Shown piece after piece: positions 58,303 to 64,000 of a stretch of DNA of 64,000 nt. Position 1 is the stretch's first letter, and each line of letters opens with the position of its first letter. A model generated the notes under the pieces. The model was not told the DNA's origin and searched no databases. It was given only the letters and a program-made list of their open reading frames with translations. The DNA comes from Halorussus salilacus (GTDB lineage: Archaea > Halobacteriota > Halobacteria > Halobacteriales > Haladaptataceae). Where the stretch lies: positions 62,001 through 126,000 of the forward strand of contig NZ_CP099994.1 in the NCBI RefSeq assembly GCF_024138125.1, read 5' to 3'. The position numbers and the translations under genes are program-made.

Positions 58303-59577
58303 CTACCCCAGCACCCCGAATCCGAACTGGGCGTACGGCCAGAAGTAGTGGAGGCCGACGCCGACCGCGGCCGCCGGGACGGTGGTGTAGATGGTGGCGA
58401 TGATGGCGGCCTTCATGTCGATGGCCATCAGCGGGAACAGCGCGTCGCCGTCCTGACTGATGGCGTTGGCCGCGAGCGCGGAGAAGGGAACCTCGCCGCT
58501 GGCGTATATCGTGGCGAACACGATCTGGGGCGCACACCCCGGAATGAGCCCGAGCGCGGCGCCCGCGAGCGGTGCGAGAATCCCCGCGGCGGCGGCCAGC
58601 GCGCCGATATCGAGCGCGAATATCGCCATGGTGTACTCGTAGACGAGGTAGGCCCCGATGACCCAGACCGTGACCATGGCCGTCTCCATCGCCGCGTGCT
58701 GGAAGGTGTCGTAGGCGCTCGCGAACGACTCGCGGATGCGACCGGCCTCGCCCGGTCCGACGTAGTGGCGTCCGACGAAGTAGAGGTAGAACGAGAGGGC
58801 CGTCCCCGTGAGACCCGCGACCGTGAACACGCCCGAGAAGGTGGGCGCGAATTCGAGCGCGACCTCGGGCGCGCCGCGGCGCAGGTACTCCACGCCCGCC
58901 GCCAACCCCACGACGGCCGCTATCCACCAGACGACGTGGGCCGCGTGGGTGAACTTCGTCACGGCGGCCCGCGAGACGAACGGGATGCCGGGCGAACCGC
59001 GGGCCGTCCCGTGGTTGTGCGGGTGGTCGCAGGCGGCCGCCTGCGACCCGCCGCGGGCGGGCGACTCGGACCCGGAGATGCTCGGCCCGCCGTCTGCGAC
59101 GCTCGTCGTGGCGAACCCGCCGTCGGTCATCGGGCGGCCGATTCGCTCGACCGCGCTGTCGACGCGGCCGACGCCCATCCCCCAGAAGTCGATCATGTAC
59201 CCGAAGGCGACGCCCGCGACGAACGCCATGGCGTAGGCGTAGAGGGCGGCCTCGGGTGCCAGCGCGAGGATGACGAACGCCGAGTCGCCCGCCGTCGCGG
59301 CGAGCGCCGCGACGACGGTGCCGAAGCTGACCTTCCCGCGGATGTACAGCGGCATCGCGACTATCGCGCCGCCGCAACCGGGCGTGAGACCGAGGAGCCC
59401 GCCAGCCAGCGGTTGGAACCGCTCGTTTTGCTCAAGCATCTCGACGAGCCGTCCGCCCGACCGGTACTGGACCAGACCGAACACCAGCACGGTCAGCGCG
59501 ACGAACGCGCTGACCTGCACGAAGCCGTCGCGAACGGAGAACACGAGGATGTCCAGCGCCTCGTCGACCCCTATCAT
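58303..59577 (-). CDS. Putative 10-TM metal (manganese-type) transporter
   Basis: A 424-residue membrane protein with the two-repeat layout of putative manganese/heavy-metal exporters (ArsP_2-like). Repeat 1 has AGGLLGLTPGCGGAIVAMPLY and repeat 2 has GAALGLIPGCAPQIVFATIY, each with a Pro-Gly-Cys motif in a TM. About ten TMs are visible. The central cytosolic loop contains a His-rich stretch (CDHPHNHG), likely metal-sensing or delivering, encoded within a perfect 24-nt palindrome region (59025-59048). Start at 59577 (MIGVDEALDIL). The upstream region (59602-59700) is A/T-rich, with tctattttttaga as a possible operator. Confidence 0.78.
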   Translation of the reverse strand: MIGVDEALDILVFSVRDGFVQVSAFVALTVLVFGLVQYRSGGRLVEMLEQNERFQPLAGGLLGLTPGCGGAIVAMPLYIRGKVSFGTVVAALAATAGDSAFVILALAPEAALYAYAMAFVAGVAFGYMIDFWGMGVGRVDSAVERIGRPMTDGGFATTSVADGGPSISGSESPARGGSQAAACDHPHNHGTARGSPGIPFVSRAAVTKFTHAAHVVWWIAAVVGLAAGVEYLRRGAPEVALEFAPTFSGVFTVAGLTGTALSFYLYFVGRHYVGPGEAGRIRESFASAYDTFQHAAMETAMVTVWVIGAYLVYEYTMAIFALDIGALAAAAGILAPLAGAALGLIPGCAPQIVFATIYASGEVPFSALAANAISQDGDALFPLMAIDMKAAIIATIYTTVPAAAVGVGLHYFWPYAQFGFGVLG

Positions 59578-59800
59578 CGCGACCCCCTCCGTTCGGACCA
59601 ACGGCGAGAGCCGAGATATTGCGAGACGAATCTATTTTTTAGACGCATCAAAACCTGCTTCTTCTCGCTCGGACTTATATTCTTCGGATGGATTAATTCT
59701 CGGTGCCGGACCGCCGACAGCCGCGGCTACGCTCGTTCGCGCGACGGGCGGCGGAGAATCAATCGGCCGGGAAGGGTCGATTCCGTCTCGGTCTTCCGAA

Positions 59801-60517
59801 CTACGTCTCGTCTTTCTGGACCGTCTCGCGCCCGATGAACCGGGGACGCTCGTCGATGGCGAGGAAGTTGTTCACGTCCTCGCGGGCCTCCTTCGCCTTG
59901 CCCTTCTCGGGGTCGTAGTCTCGGCTCCCCTCGCTTCCCAGCGCGTCGTAGAGTTTGTCCAAGTCCTCGAAGTAGAGTTCGGCGATTCCGTCGAACTCCG
60001 CGTTCTCCGGGTCGGTCGGCAGGACGGTCGCGTACCGGACCACGCCCTCGATTTCGCGGGCGATGGGCGTGTGGTTGTCCTGCCAGTACTCGACGAACTC
60101 CTCGTGGGTCATCCCGTCCTGTCGGACGAGGAACGCCGAGTGCTTGTAGAGACCGTCGGTATCACCGTCCACCTCGTCCTTCTGGAGAATCTCCTCGCCG
60201 ATGAACCGGGGTCTGCGGTCGATGTCGAGGAAGTTGTCGACATCCTCGCGGGCCTCCTTCGCTTTGCCCCTCTCGGGGTCGTAGTCTCGGCTCCCCTCGC
60301 TTCCCAGCGCGTCGTGGAGCGCATCGAGGTCCTCGAAGTAGAGTTCGGCGATGCCGTCGAACTCGGCGTTCTCGGGGTCGGTCGGCAGGACGGTCTGGTA
60401 GCGCGTGACGCCCTCGATCTCGCGGGCGATGGGGGTGTGCTCGTTCTGCCAGTGGTCGACGAACTCCTCGTGGGTCGTGTCGTCCCGTCGTACCAGCAAG
60501 GCGACGTGTTTGTACAT
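59801..60517 (-). CDS. EthD-family protein, tandemly duplicated domain
   Basis: A 238-residue protein made of two nearly identical about 119-residue EthD-like (dimeric alpha/beta barrel) domains: residues 1-117 (HVALLVRRDDTTHEEFVDHW, REIEGVTRYQTVLPTDPENA) and about 122-238 (KHSAFLVRQDGMTHEEFVEY, REIEGVVRYATVLPTDPENA). DNA identity between halves is also very high, so the duplication is recent. EthD-like proteins usually act as homodimers, so the fusion probably mimics a dimer. The function is unclear; EthD is tied to ether and hydroquinone degradation. Confidence 0.85.
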   Translation of the reverse strand: MYKHVALLVRRDDTTHEEFVDHWQNEHTPIAREIEGVTRYQTVLPTDPENAEFDGIAELYFEDLDALHDALGSEGSRDYDPERGKAKEAREDVDNFLDIDRRPRFIGEEILQKDEVDGDTDGLYKHSAFLVRQDGMTHEEFVEYWQDNHTPIAREIEGVVRYATVLPTDPENAEFDGIAELYFEDLDKLYDALGSEGSRDYDPEKGKAKEAREDVNNFLAIDERPRFIGRETVQKDET

Positions 60518-60686
60518 GACTGGACCGTCGGCGGGATTTCCAATAAATCCGCCGATAGACCGACGGGATTCGGGCCGGGCGGCGTCTCGCGCCGGAGGCT
60601 GGCGGAAGGCGGCGGAGCCTCGGTACGCTTATTTCGGGGTCCTTCCATCCTAAAGTACTTGTATTCACGCCCGGATTCATCCGGCA

Positions 60687-61643
60687 ATGGTCGTCGTTAT
60701 CCTCGGTGACACCGAGACGTTCAAAGAACATCAGCTCGTGGGAGAAGCGGTCGAGGAACGGGGCGAGGAGGCGGTCGTGGTCGACGTCGACCGCTGGCCG
60801 GGAGACGCCCCACTCGAACACACGGTCGCCAGCGGCGAACTGGTGTTGGGAGAGCCGATTCCGGTCGACGACGTGACCGGCGTGTTCTCGATGATACAGA
60901 CGGTCTTCCCCGAGTTCGTCCCGACCTACGACTGGTTCGACGAGAAACCGGAGCGGCACGCGTACACCCAACTTCGGGAGTGGCAACAGACCGTGCAGTC
61001 GATGCTGGCCGTGTTCGAAGCCCACGGAGCGAGGATAGCGGCCTCTCCGGTCGACCGGTACTGGAACTTTCATCGGCCGTTGATGCTCGAACTGTACGAC
61101 GAGGACGGTATTCCCGTGCCGGAGACGACGTTCACCAACGACCCCGAGCGCGTCGAGGAGTTCGTCGAGGCCCACTCGAAGGCGGTCGTCCAGCCGGTCA
61201 ACGGCGGTCGCGGCCTCGAACTGATACGCCCGTCCGACCTCGAACCGGAACGACTGGAGAAGATGGCCGGTGCTCCGATAAAACTCCAGGAGTTCGCTCC
61301 CGGTGACGACACGCGGGGGTACGTGGTCGACGGGGAGTTCGCCGGGATGGTCCGATACGACTACGACTCGGACGCCATCTCGTTCCAGAGTCCGTCGGTC
61401 GACTACGGGGACATCGAGTCGGTCGCGCTCTCTCCCGGCCCGGACCTCCGCGAGACGGTCGTCCGCGCGGGGGAACTCTCCCCGTCGGCGTACGCCGCCG
61501 TCGACGTGCGACTCACCGACGACGGCGAGTTCACCGTGCTGGAGAGCAACACGCCCGGCCGGTTCGCGGCCCACGACCTCGCCGGGTCGACCGACGTGGC
61601 CGATGCCATCGCCGAGTATCTGGTCGAGTCGGCGGCCGAATAG
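60687..61643 (+). CDS. ATP-grasp protein 1, graspetide-synthetase-like (MvdC/MvdD type) with degenerate ATP site
   Basis: A 318-residue protein with the RimK/MvdD architecture. The N-terminal domain is VVVILGDTETFKEHQLVGEA, a central segment is VPETTFTNDPERVEEFVEAH, and the ATP-grasp core follows with KLQEFAPGDDTRGYVVDGE, AAVDVRLTDDG and VLESNTPGRFAAHD. Mg-binding residues (Asp273, Glu286, Asn288) are kept, as is Arg210. Both usual ATP-contacting lysines seem replaced: Arg130 in NFHRPLMLE and Gln169 in AVVQPVNGG. It may therefore be an inactive partner or have altered cofactor use. Its paralogue follows 95 nt downstream. It would act on a peptide; see the acidic peptide at 62816. Confidence 0.75.
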   Translation: MVVVILGDTETFKEHQLVGEAVEERGEEAVVVDVDRWPGDAPLEHTVASGELVLGEPIPVDDVTGVFSMIQTVFPEFVPTYDWFDEKPERHAYTQLREWQQTVQSMLAVFEAHGARIAASPVDRYWNFHRPLMLELYDEDGIPVPETTFTNDPERVEEFVEAHSKAVVQPVNGGRGLELIRPSDLEPERLEKMAGAPIKLQEFAPGDDTRGYVVDGEFAGMVRYDYDSDAISFQSPSVDYGDIESVALSPGPDLRETVVRAGELSPSAYAAVDVRLTDDGEFTVLESNTPGRFAAHDLAGSTDVADAIAEYLVESAAE

Positions 61644-61738
61644 CCGCCCGACGGCTCCCGCTTCCCGGGCGACCGTCCGGGTCACCCCGCTCGGTATCAC
61701 ACGTAGTTTTTTACTCTCAGGATGGATTATGCAAACCA

Positions 61739-62665
61739 ATGACGGTTGTACTTATCGGGGAGGCCGAGTACAAGGAATTCGAACTGCTCTCGGACGCGAT
61801 AGAAGACAGGGGCGGGGAACCGGTCGTGTGGGACACGACCGACTGGCCGAGCGACGTTCCGGTGACCTACGACGTGGGGAGCGACACGGTCACCGTCGAG
61901 CGCGAGTTCCGCGTCGAAGAGGTGACGGCCGTCTTCCCGTGGGTACACCACATCTTCCACCCCGCCCTGTCCCGGTACGCAGACGAGTTCGAGGAGCACG
62001 GAACCGAGAGCGTGTTCATGATAGCAGACCAGTGGCGGGGCGTCTTCCGTTCACTGCTCGGTCTGTTCGAGAACCACGGCGCGACGGTGTTCTATCCGCC
62101 GGGGGCCCAGCAGTACGACGACTGGAAACCGTTACAGCTCGAACAGCTCGCGATGGCGGGGGTCTCGGTTCCGGACACCGTGTTCACCACCGACCCGGAC
62201 CGCGTCCGCGAGTTCGTCGCGGAACACGGCGAGGTCGTCTACAAGCCGGTCGCCGACTCGACGCGACCGAATCGACTGTCCGAGAGCGACCTCGGGGACG
62301 CGCCGCTCGACCGACTGTCGAACGCGCCCGTCCAGTTTCAGGAGTACGCCCCGGGCGACGACGTCCGGGCGTACTTCCTCGACGGCGAGGTCGTCGGCGC
62401 GAGTCGCTACGAGATCGACGATTGGACGTACAAGTCGGTCGGTCGCGTCGACGACGCCGAACCGGTGGACCTCCGGGAGGAGGTTCGACGCGACGTCGAA
62501 CGCGCCGCCCGCGTCTCTCCGATTCGGTTCGGGGCGGTCGACTTGCGTGTCACGGACGACGAACACGCCCTTCTGGAGGTCAATCCCGGTCCCCGATTCG
62601 CGTTCCACGACCTCCACGGTGCCACGGACATCGCCGGTGTCCTCGCCGACGCGCTGGTCGAGTGA
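61739..62665 (+). CDS. ATP-grasp protein 2, graspetide-synthetase-like (MvdC/MvdD type)
   Basis: A 308-residue paralogue of the upstream gene with intact catalytic residues: Lys130 (WKPLQLEQLAMAG), Lys169 (VVYKPVADST), Arg210 (GDDVRAYFLDGE), Asp268 (FGAVDLRVTDD), and Glu280/Asn282 (LLEVNPGPRFAF). MvdC/MvdD-family enzymes join Asp/Glu side chains to Thr/Ser/Lys in ribosomal peptides using ATP. An N-terminal segment (DTTDWPSDVPVTY) resembles the DT-R-P region of those enzymes. The gene ends 150 nt before a convergent 32-residue acidic peptide gene. Modification of that peptide is inferred from position and family only. Confidence 0.78.
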   Translation: MTVVLIGEAEYKEFELLSDAIEDRGGEPVVWDTTDWPSDVPVTYDVGSDTVTVEREFRVEEVTAVFPWVHHIFHPALSRYADEFEEHGTESVFMIADQWRGVFRSLLGLFENHGATVFYPPGAQQYDDWKPLQLEQLAMAGVSVPDTVFTTDPDRVREFVAEHGEVVYKPVADSTRPNRLSESDLGDAPLDRLSNAPVQFQEYAPGDDVRAYFLDGEVVGASRYEIDDWTYKSVGRVDDAEPVDLREEVRRDVERAARVSPIRFGAVDLRVTDDEHALLEVNPGPRFAFHDLHGATDIAGVLADALVE

Positions 62666-62772
62666 GACTCAGGGGTAGGCGGTCTCGCGTCTCGACTCGG
62701 ACCGACGACGGTCTACGCGACCCCTCAGCTCACGATGGTTGCGTCGGCCGTCGAAAAAATCGATTCTGGCGG

Positions 62773-62802
62773 CCGTCGGCGAGCGCTCGCGCTCGCCGAC
62801 GG
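62773..62802 (-). terminator. Hairpin followed by a T-run, ending the peptide transcript
   Basis: On the minus strand, 13-bp arms (ccgtcggcgagcg and its complement) flank cgag, starting 13 nt after the peptide stop at 62816. Then about 14 nt further on lies tttttt (62754-62759). This is the most terminator-like structure in the window. Confidence 0.65.
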
Positions 62803-62815
62803 TCGGACCAGTCGT

Positions 62816-62914
62816 CTACTGCGAGTCCCAGGTGGGGTCGCTGGTGTACATGGTCTGTTCGCGGTCTTCGAGATCCTCTTCCTCGCCGAGGGCTTCGATG
62901 AATGTTTCCATCAT
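62816..62914 (-). CDS. 32-residue acidic peptide, candidate modified-peptide (RiPP) precursor
   Basis: ATG at 62914 (or 62911) to TAG at 62816-62818 encodes 32 residues. The first half is acidic and helical (METFIEALGEEED and LEDRE). The tail TMYTSDPTWDSQ is rich in Thr/Ser plus Asp/Trp/Tyr, the side chains that ATP-grasp graspetide enzymes join. It has its own promoter (TATA-like ttaatt at about 62943-62948 with an A-rich BRE-like stretch) and a hairpin/T-run after the stop. It lies between two convergent ATP-grasp genes and a membrane M50 protease. Real expression and modification are inference; plus-strand frames here lack coding bias. Confidence 0.55.
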   Translation of the reverse strand: MMETFIEALGEEEDLEDREQTMYTSDPTWDSQ

Positions 62915-62939
62915 GCTACATTGTGTAATGGTAACCGGT

Positions 62940-62956
62940 GTCAATTAAATCTTTTC
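62940..62956 (-). promoter_or_regulatory. Promoter of the acidic peptide gene
   Basis: On the minus strand agaaaagatttaattga: an A-rich BRE-like part followed by a TATA-like ttaatt 29-35 nt before the ATG at 62914. It is the clearest haloarchaeal-type promoter in the window and lies in an A/T-rich island. Confidence 0.55.
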
Positions 62957-63034
62957 TAGTTATATCTAACAATTAAGAGCCTCCGCTACGAAAGTGAGAC
63001 GAGCTGTGGTGGCGACCGGCTCGCTCCCGGCCGT

Positions 63035-64000
63035 TCAGCGACCGGACGCCGACCGGACCGTTCGGAAGCGCTCGACGATACCGAAGTACGATTCGGCGTA
63101 GATGACGACGAGCACACAGAGGACGGCGAGTGACCCCGCGACGTCACCGACGAGATATCCGACCGCCAGATTCACCGCGAATCCGACGATAGCGAACCCG
63201 TAGGAGACGGCGGCGTACGCCGCTTGCCACGTCGGGCGGCGCTCCTTGAGGTCCGTTATCCCGCGCGTTCGAACGTTGCGTTCGTCCAGCAAGTCGGTCA
63301 TCAGCAGATAGCCGTCGCCGTGGATGAGCGGATTGAGGGCGGCGACTTGGAGATTGAAACAGAGGAGCCCCGCCACTGCGACGCCCGGATGCGGCCAGAG
63401 CGTGTAGTAGAGCGCGAACATCCCCAGCGTCCAGAGGAGGCCGTAGGCCGGTCCGGCGAGGGTGTTCCACATCCGGCGGTTCCGCGGGAGGACCCAGCCG
63501 CCGTGGGTCCGCGTGACGACCGCGGGAATCACGCCGTTGAGAATGGACACGCCGAACGACGGGTCCAGTCCCTGTTTCCGAGCGGTGTGGTAGTGTCCGA
63601 GTTCGTGGACGACGACCGAGCAAATCACCATCGGGATGAGAACCGGGGCCGAGTCGAGGAGGTAGCGAATCGGGTGGTCGAGGAACGGCCCGGCGAGCCT
63701 CGACGCCGTCGCGACCCACAGCGCTCCGGTGAGACACAGAAGCAGTCCGACCCCGAGCGCGCGGTGCCACAGTCGGATGTCCTCGGGCGGTCGGACTCGC
63801 TCGACCGGCGCGCCGTCCCTGACGAAGTCCTTCTCGTCCATCTCCCGGAGGACGGCCGCCGCTCCGGAGTCGTGTCGCTCCGTCTCGGCGATGAGTTCGT
63901 CGATGGACAGCTCCGTCGACTTCTCTCTCATGGTCTCGACCACCACCTCGGGGACCTGCTTGAACCGGTCGTCGGGCGACCGAATCCGGTACTTCCCGTC
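63035..64000 (-). CDS. M50 (site-2-protease-like) membrane metalloprotease, 5' end beyond the window
   Basis: At least 322 codons, open to the window edge. The visible N-terminal 75 residues form a cytosolic helical or winged-helix-like part (SPDDRFKQVPEVVVETM, ELSIDELIAETERHD, AAVLREMDEKDFVRDG). About six TM segments follow, with the zinc motif VVHELGHYHTARKQG and a later NPLIHGDGYLLMTDLLDERN, giving the third metal-binding Asp. Similar M50 proteins accompany RiPP clusters, where they mature or export a peptide. It is co-oriented with the acidic peptide gene, which starts 120 nt downstream. The usual small-protein substrate role is inferred. Confidence 0.82.
   Translation of the reverse strand, partial: DGKYRIRSPDDRFKQVPEVVVETMREKSTELSIDELIAETERHDSGAAAVLREMDEKDFVRDGAPVERVRPPEDIRLWHRALGVGLLLCLTGALWVATASRLAGPFLDHPIRYLLDSAPVLIPMVICSVVVHELGHYHTARKQGLDPSFGVSILNGVIPAVVTRTHGGWVLPRNRRMWNTLAGPAYGLLWTLGMFALYYTLWPHPGVAVAGLLCFNLQVAALNPLIHGDGYLLMTDLLDERNVRTRGITDLKERRPTWQAAYAAVSYGFAIVGFAVNLAVGYLVGDVAGSLAVLCVLVVIYAESYFGIVERFRTVRSASGR

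Noticed and set aside
59602-59700. A DtxR/MntR-type operator upstream of the transporter
   Set aside because: The tctattttttaga dyad is short and I cannot match it to a known haloarchaeal metal-repressor site, so it is mentioned but not called as a feature.
62735-62959. Plus-strand ORFs of about 70 codons over the peptide gene
   Set aside because: They have poor codon bias, no promoter on that strand, and cross the terminator hairpin. The minus-strand 32-codon ORF has all the signals.
1-64000. tRNA/rRNA genes, transposases, integrases, origin of replication
   Set aside because: I looked for cloverleaf-like stretches ending in tRNA-type acceptor stems, DDE-type transposase motifs, tyrosine recombinase motifs and Orc1/Cdc6 genes, and saw none.

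Overview
The window is GC-rich (about two thirds G+C by eye) and clearly haloarchaeal (class Halobacteria). The proteins are strongly acidic, and secreted proteins carry twin-arginine signals. Archaeal-type transcription factors (a TFB and a TFS-like protein) are present, and many genes have an A/T-rich TATA-like element about 25-32 nt upstream of the start codon, as expected for leaderless mRNAs. I cannot assign a genus. No rRNA, tRNA, CRISPR array, transposase or replication origin was recognised. Most long open frames antisense to the genes below are high-GC shadows and are not listed.

Layout. (1) 1-20.5 kb is rich in amino-acid, peptide and amide metabolism: a TPP enzyme cut by the left edge, an M28 peptidase, a deleted ridA remnant, a TFS-like factor, threonine dehydratase, an ArsN2-like acetyltransferase, a degenerate TldD/PmbA protein, a five-gene dipeptide-type ABC transporter whose binding protein looks circularly permuted, M20 and M81 hydrolases, an MFS transporter and a CaiB-type CoA transferase (both frameshifted), and a two-domain Usp. 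(2) 20.5-43 kb holds a molybdenum-hydroxylase island (xdhC, a mocA-like cytidylyltransferase, CoxS- and CoxL-type subunits, then CoxG- and CoxM-type genes). It is interrupted by a two-gene low-GC insert (a YwgA/SocA-like protein plus a membrane protein) that looks like a toxin-antitoxin or defence module. Next come a cyclase/formamidase, a CocE hydrolase, a sulfatase, an NCS2 uracil/xanthine permease with a coupled 24-codon upstream ORF, a hydantoinase-like amidohydrolase, a P450 and a gamma-glutamyltransferase. Together these suggest uptake and hydrolysis of N-heterocycles and amides. (3) 43-51 kb is mainly housekeeping: an orphan SufB, TatA, haem-copper oxidase subunit I, TFB and small conserved proteins. 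(4) 51-60.5 kb holds 2-oxoacid dehydrogenase E1 alpha/beta without E2 or E3, a TbADH-like alcohol dehydrogenase, an M24 peptidase, a secreted trypsin-like protease, an HD protein, a 10-TM metal transporter and a duplicated EthD protein. (5) 60.6-64 kb is the most interesting stretch. Two paralogous graspetide-synthetase-like ATP-grasp proteins converge on a 32-residue acidic peptide gene that has its own promoter and a terminator-like hairpin. A membrane M50 protease lies just upstream of the peptide. This is a candidate archaeal modified-peptide (RiPP) system.

Two features cut across the window. First, four genes are each broken by the loss of exactly one base in a G/C homopolymer, so sequencing error should be excluded before calling them pseudogenes. 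Second, long, often perfect GC-rich palindromes recur at gene ends, and sometimes inside genes. A related family of hairpin or MITE-like elements with GAAAGG...GGGCTTTC ends sits in the intergenic regions near 23.4-24.0 kb and 38.1 kb.
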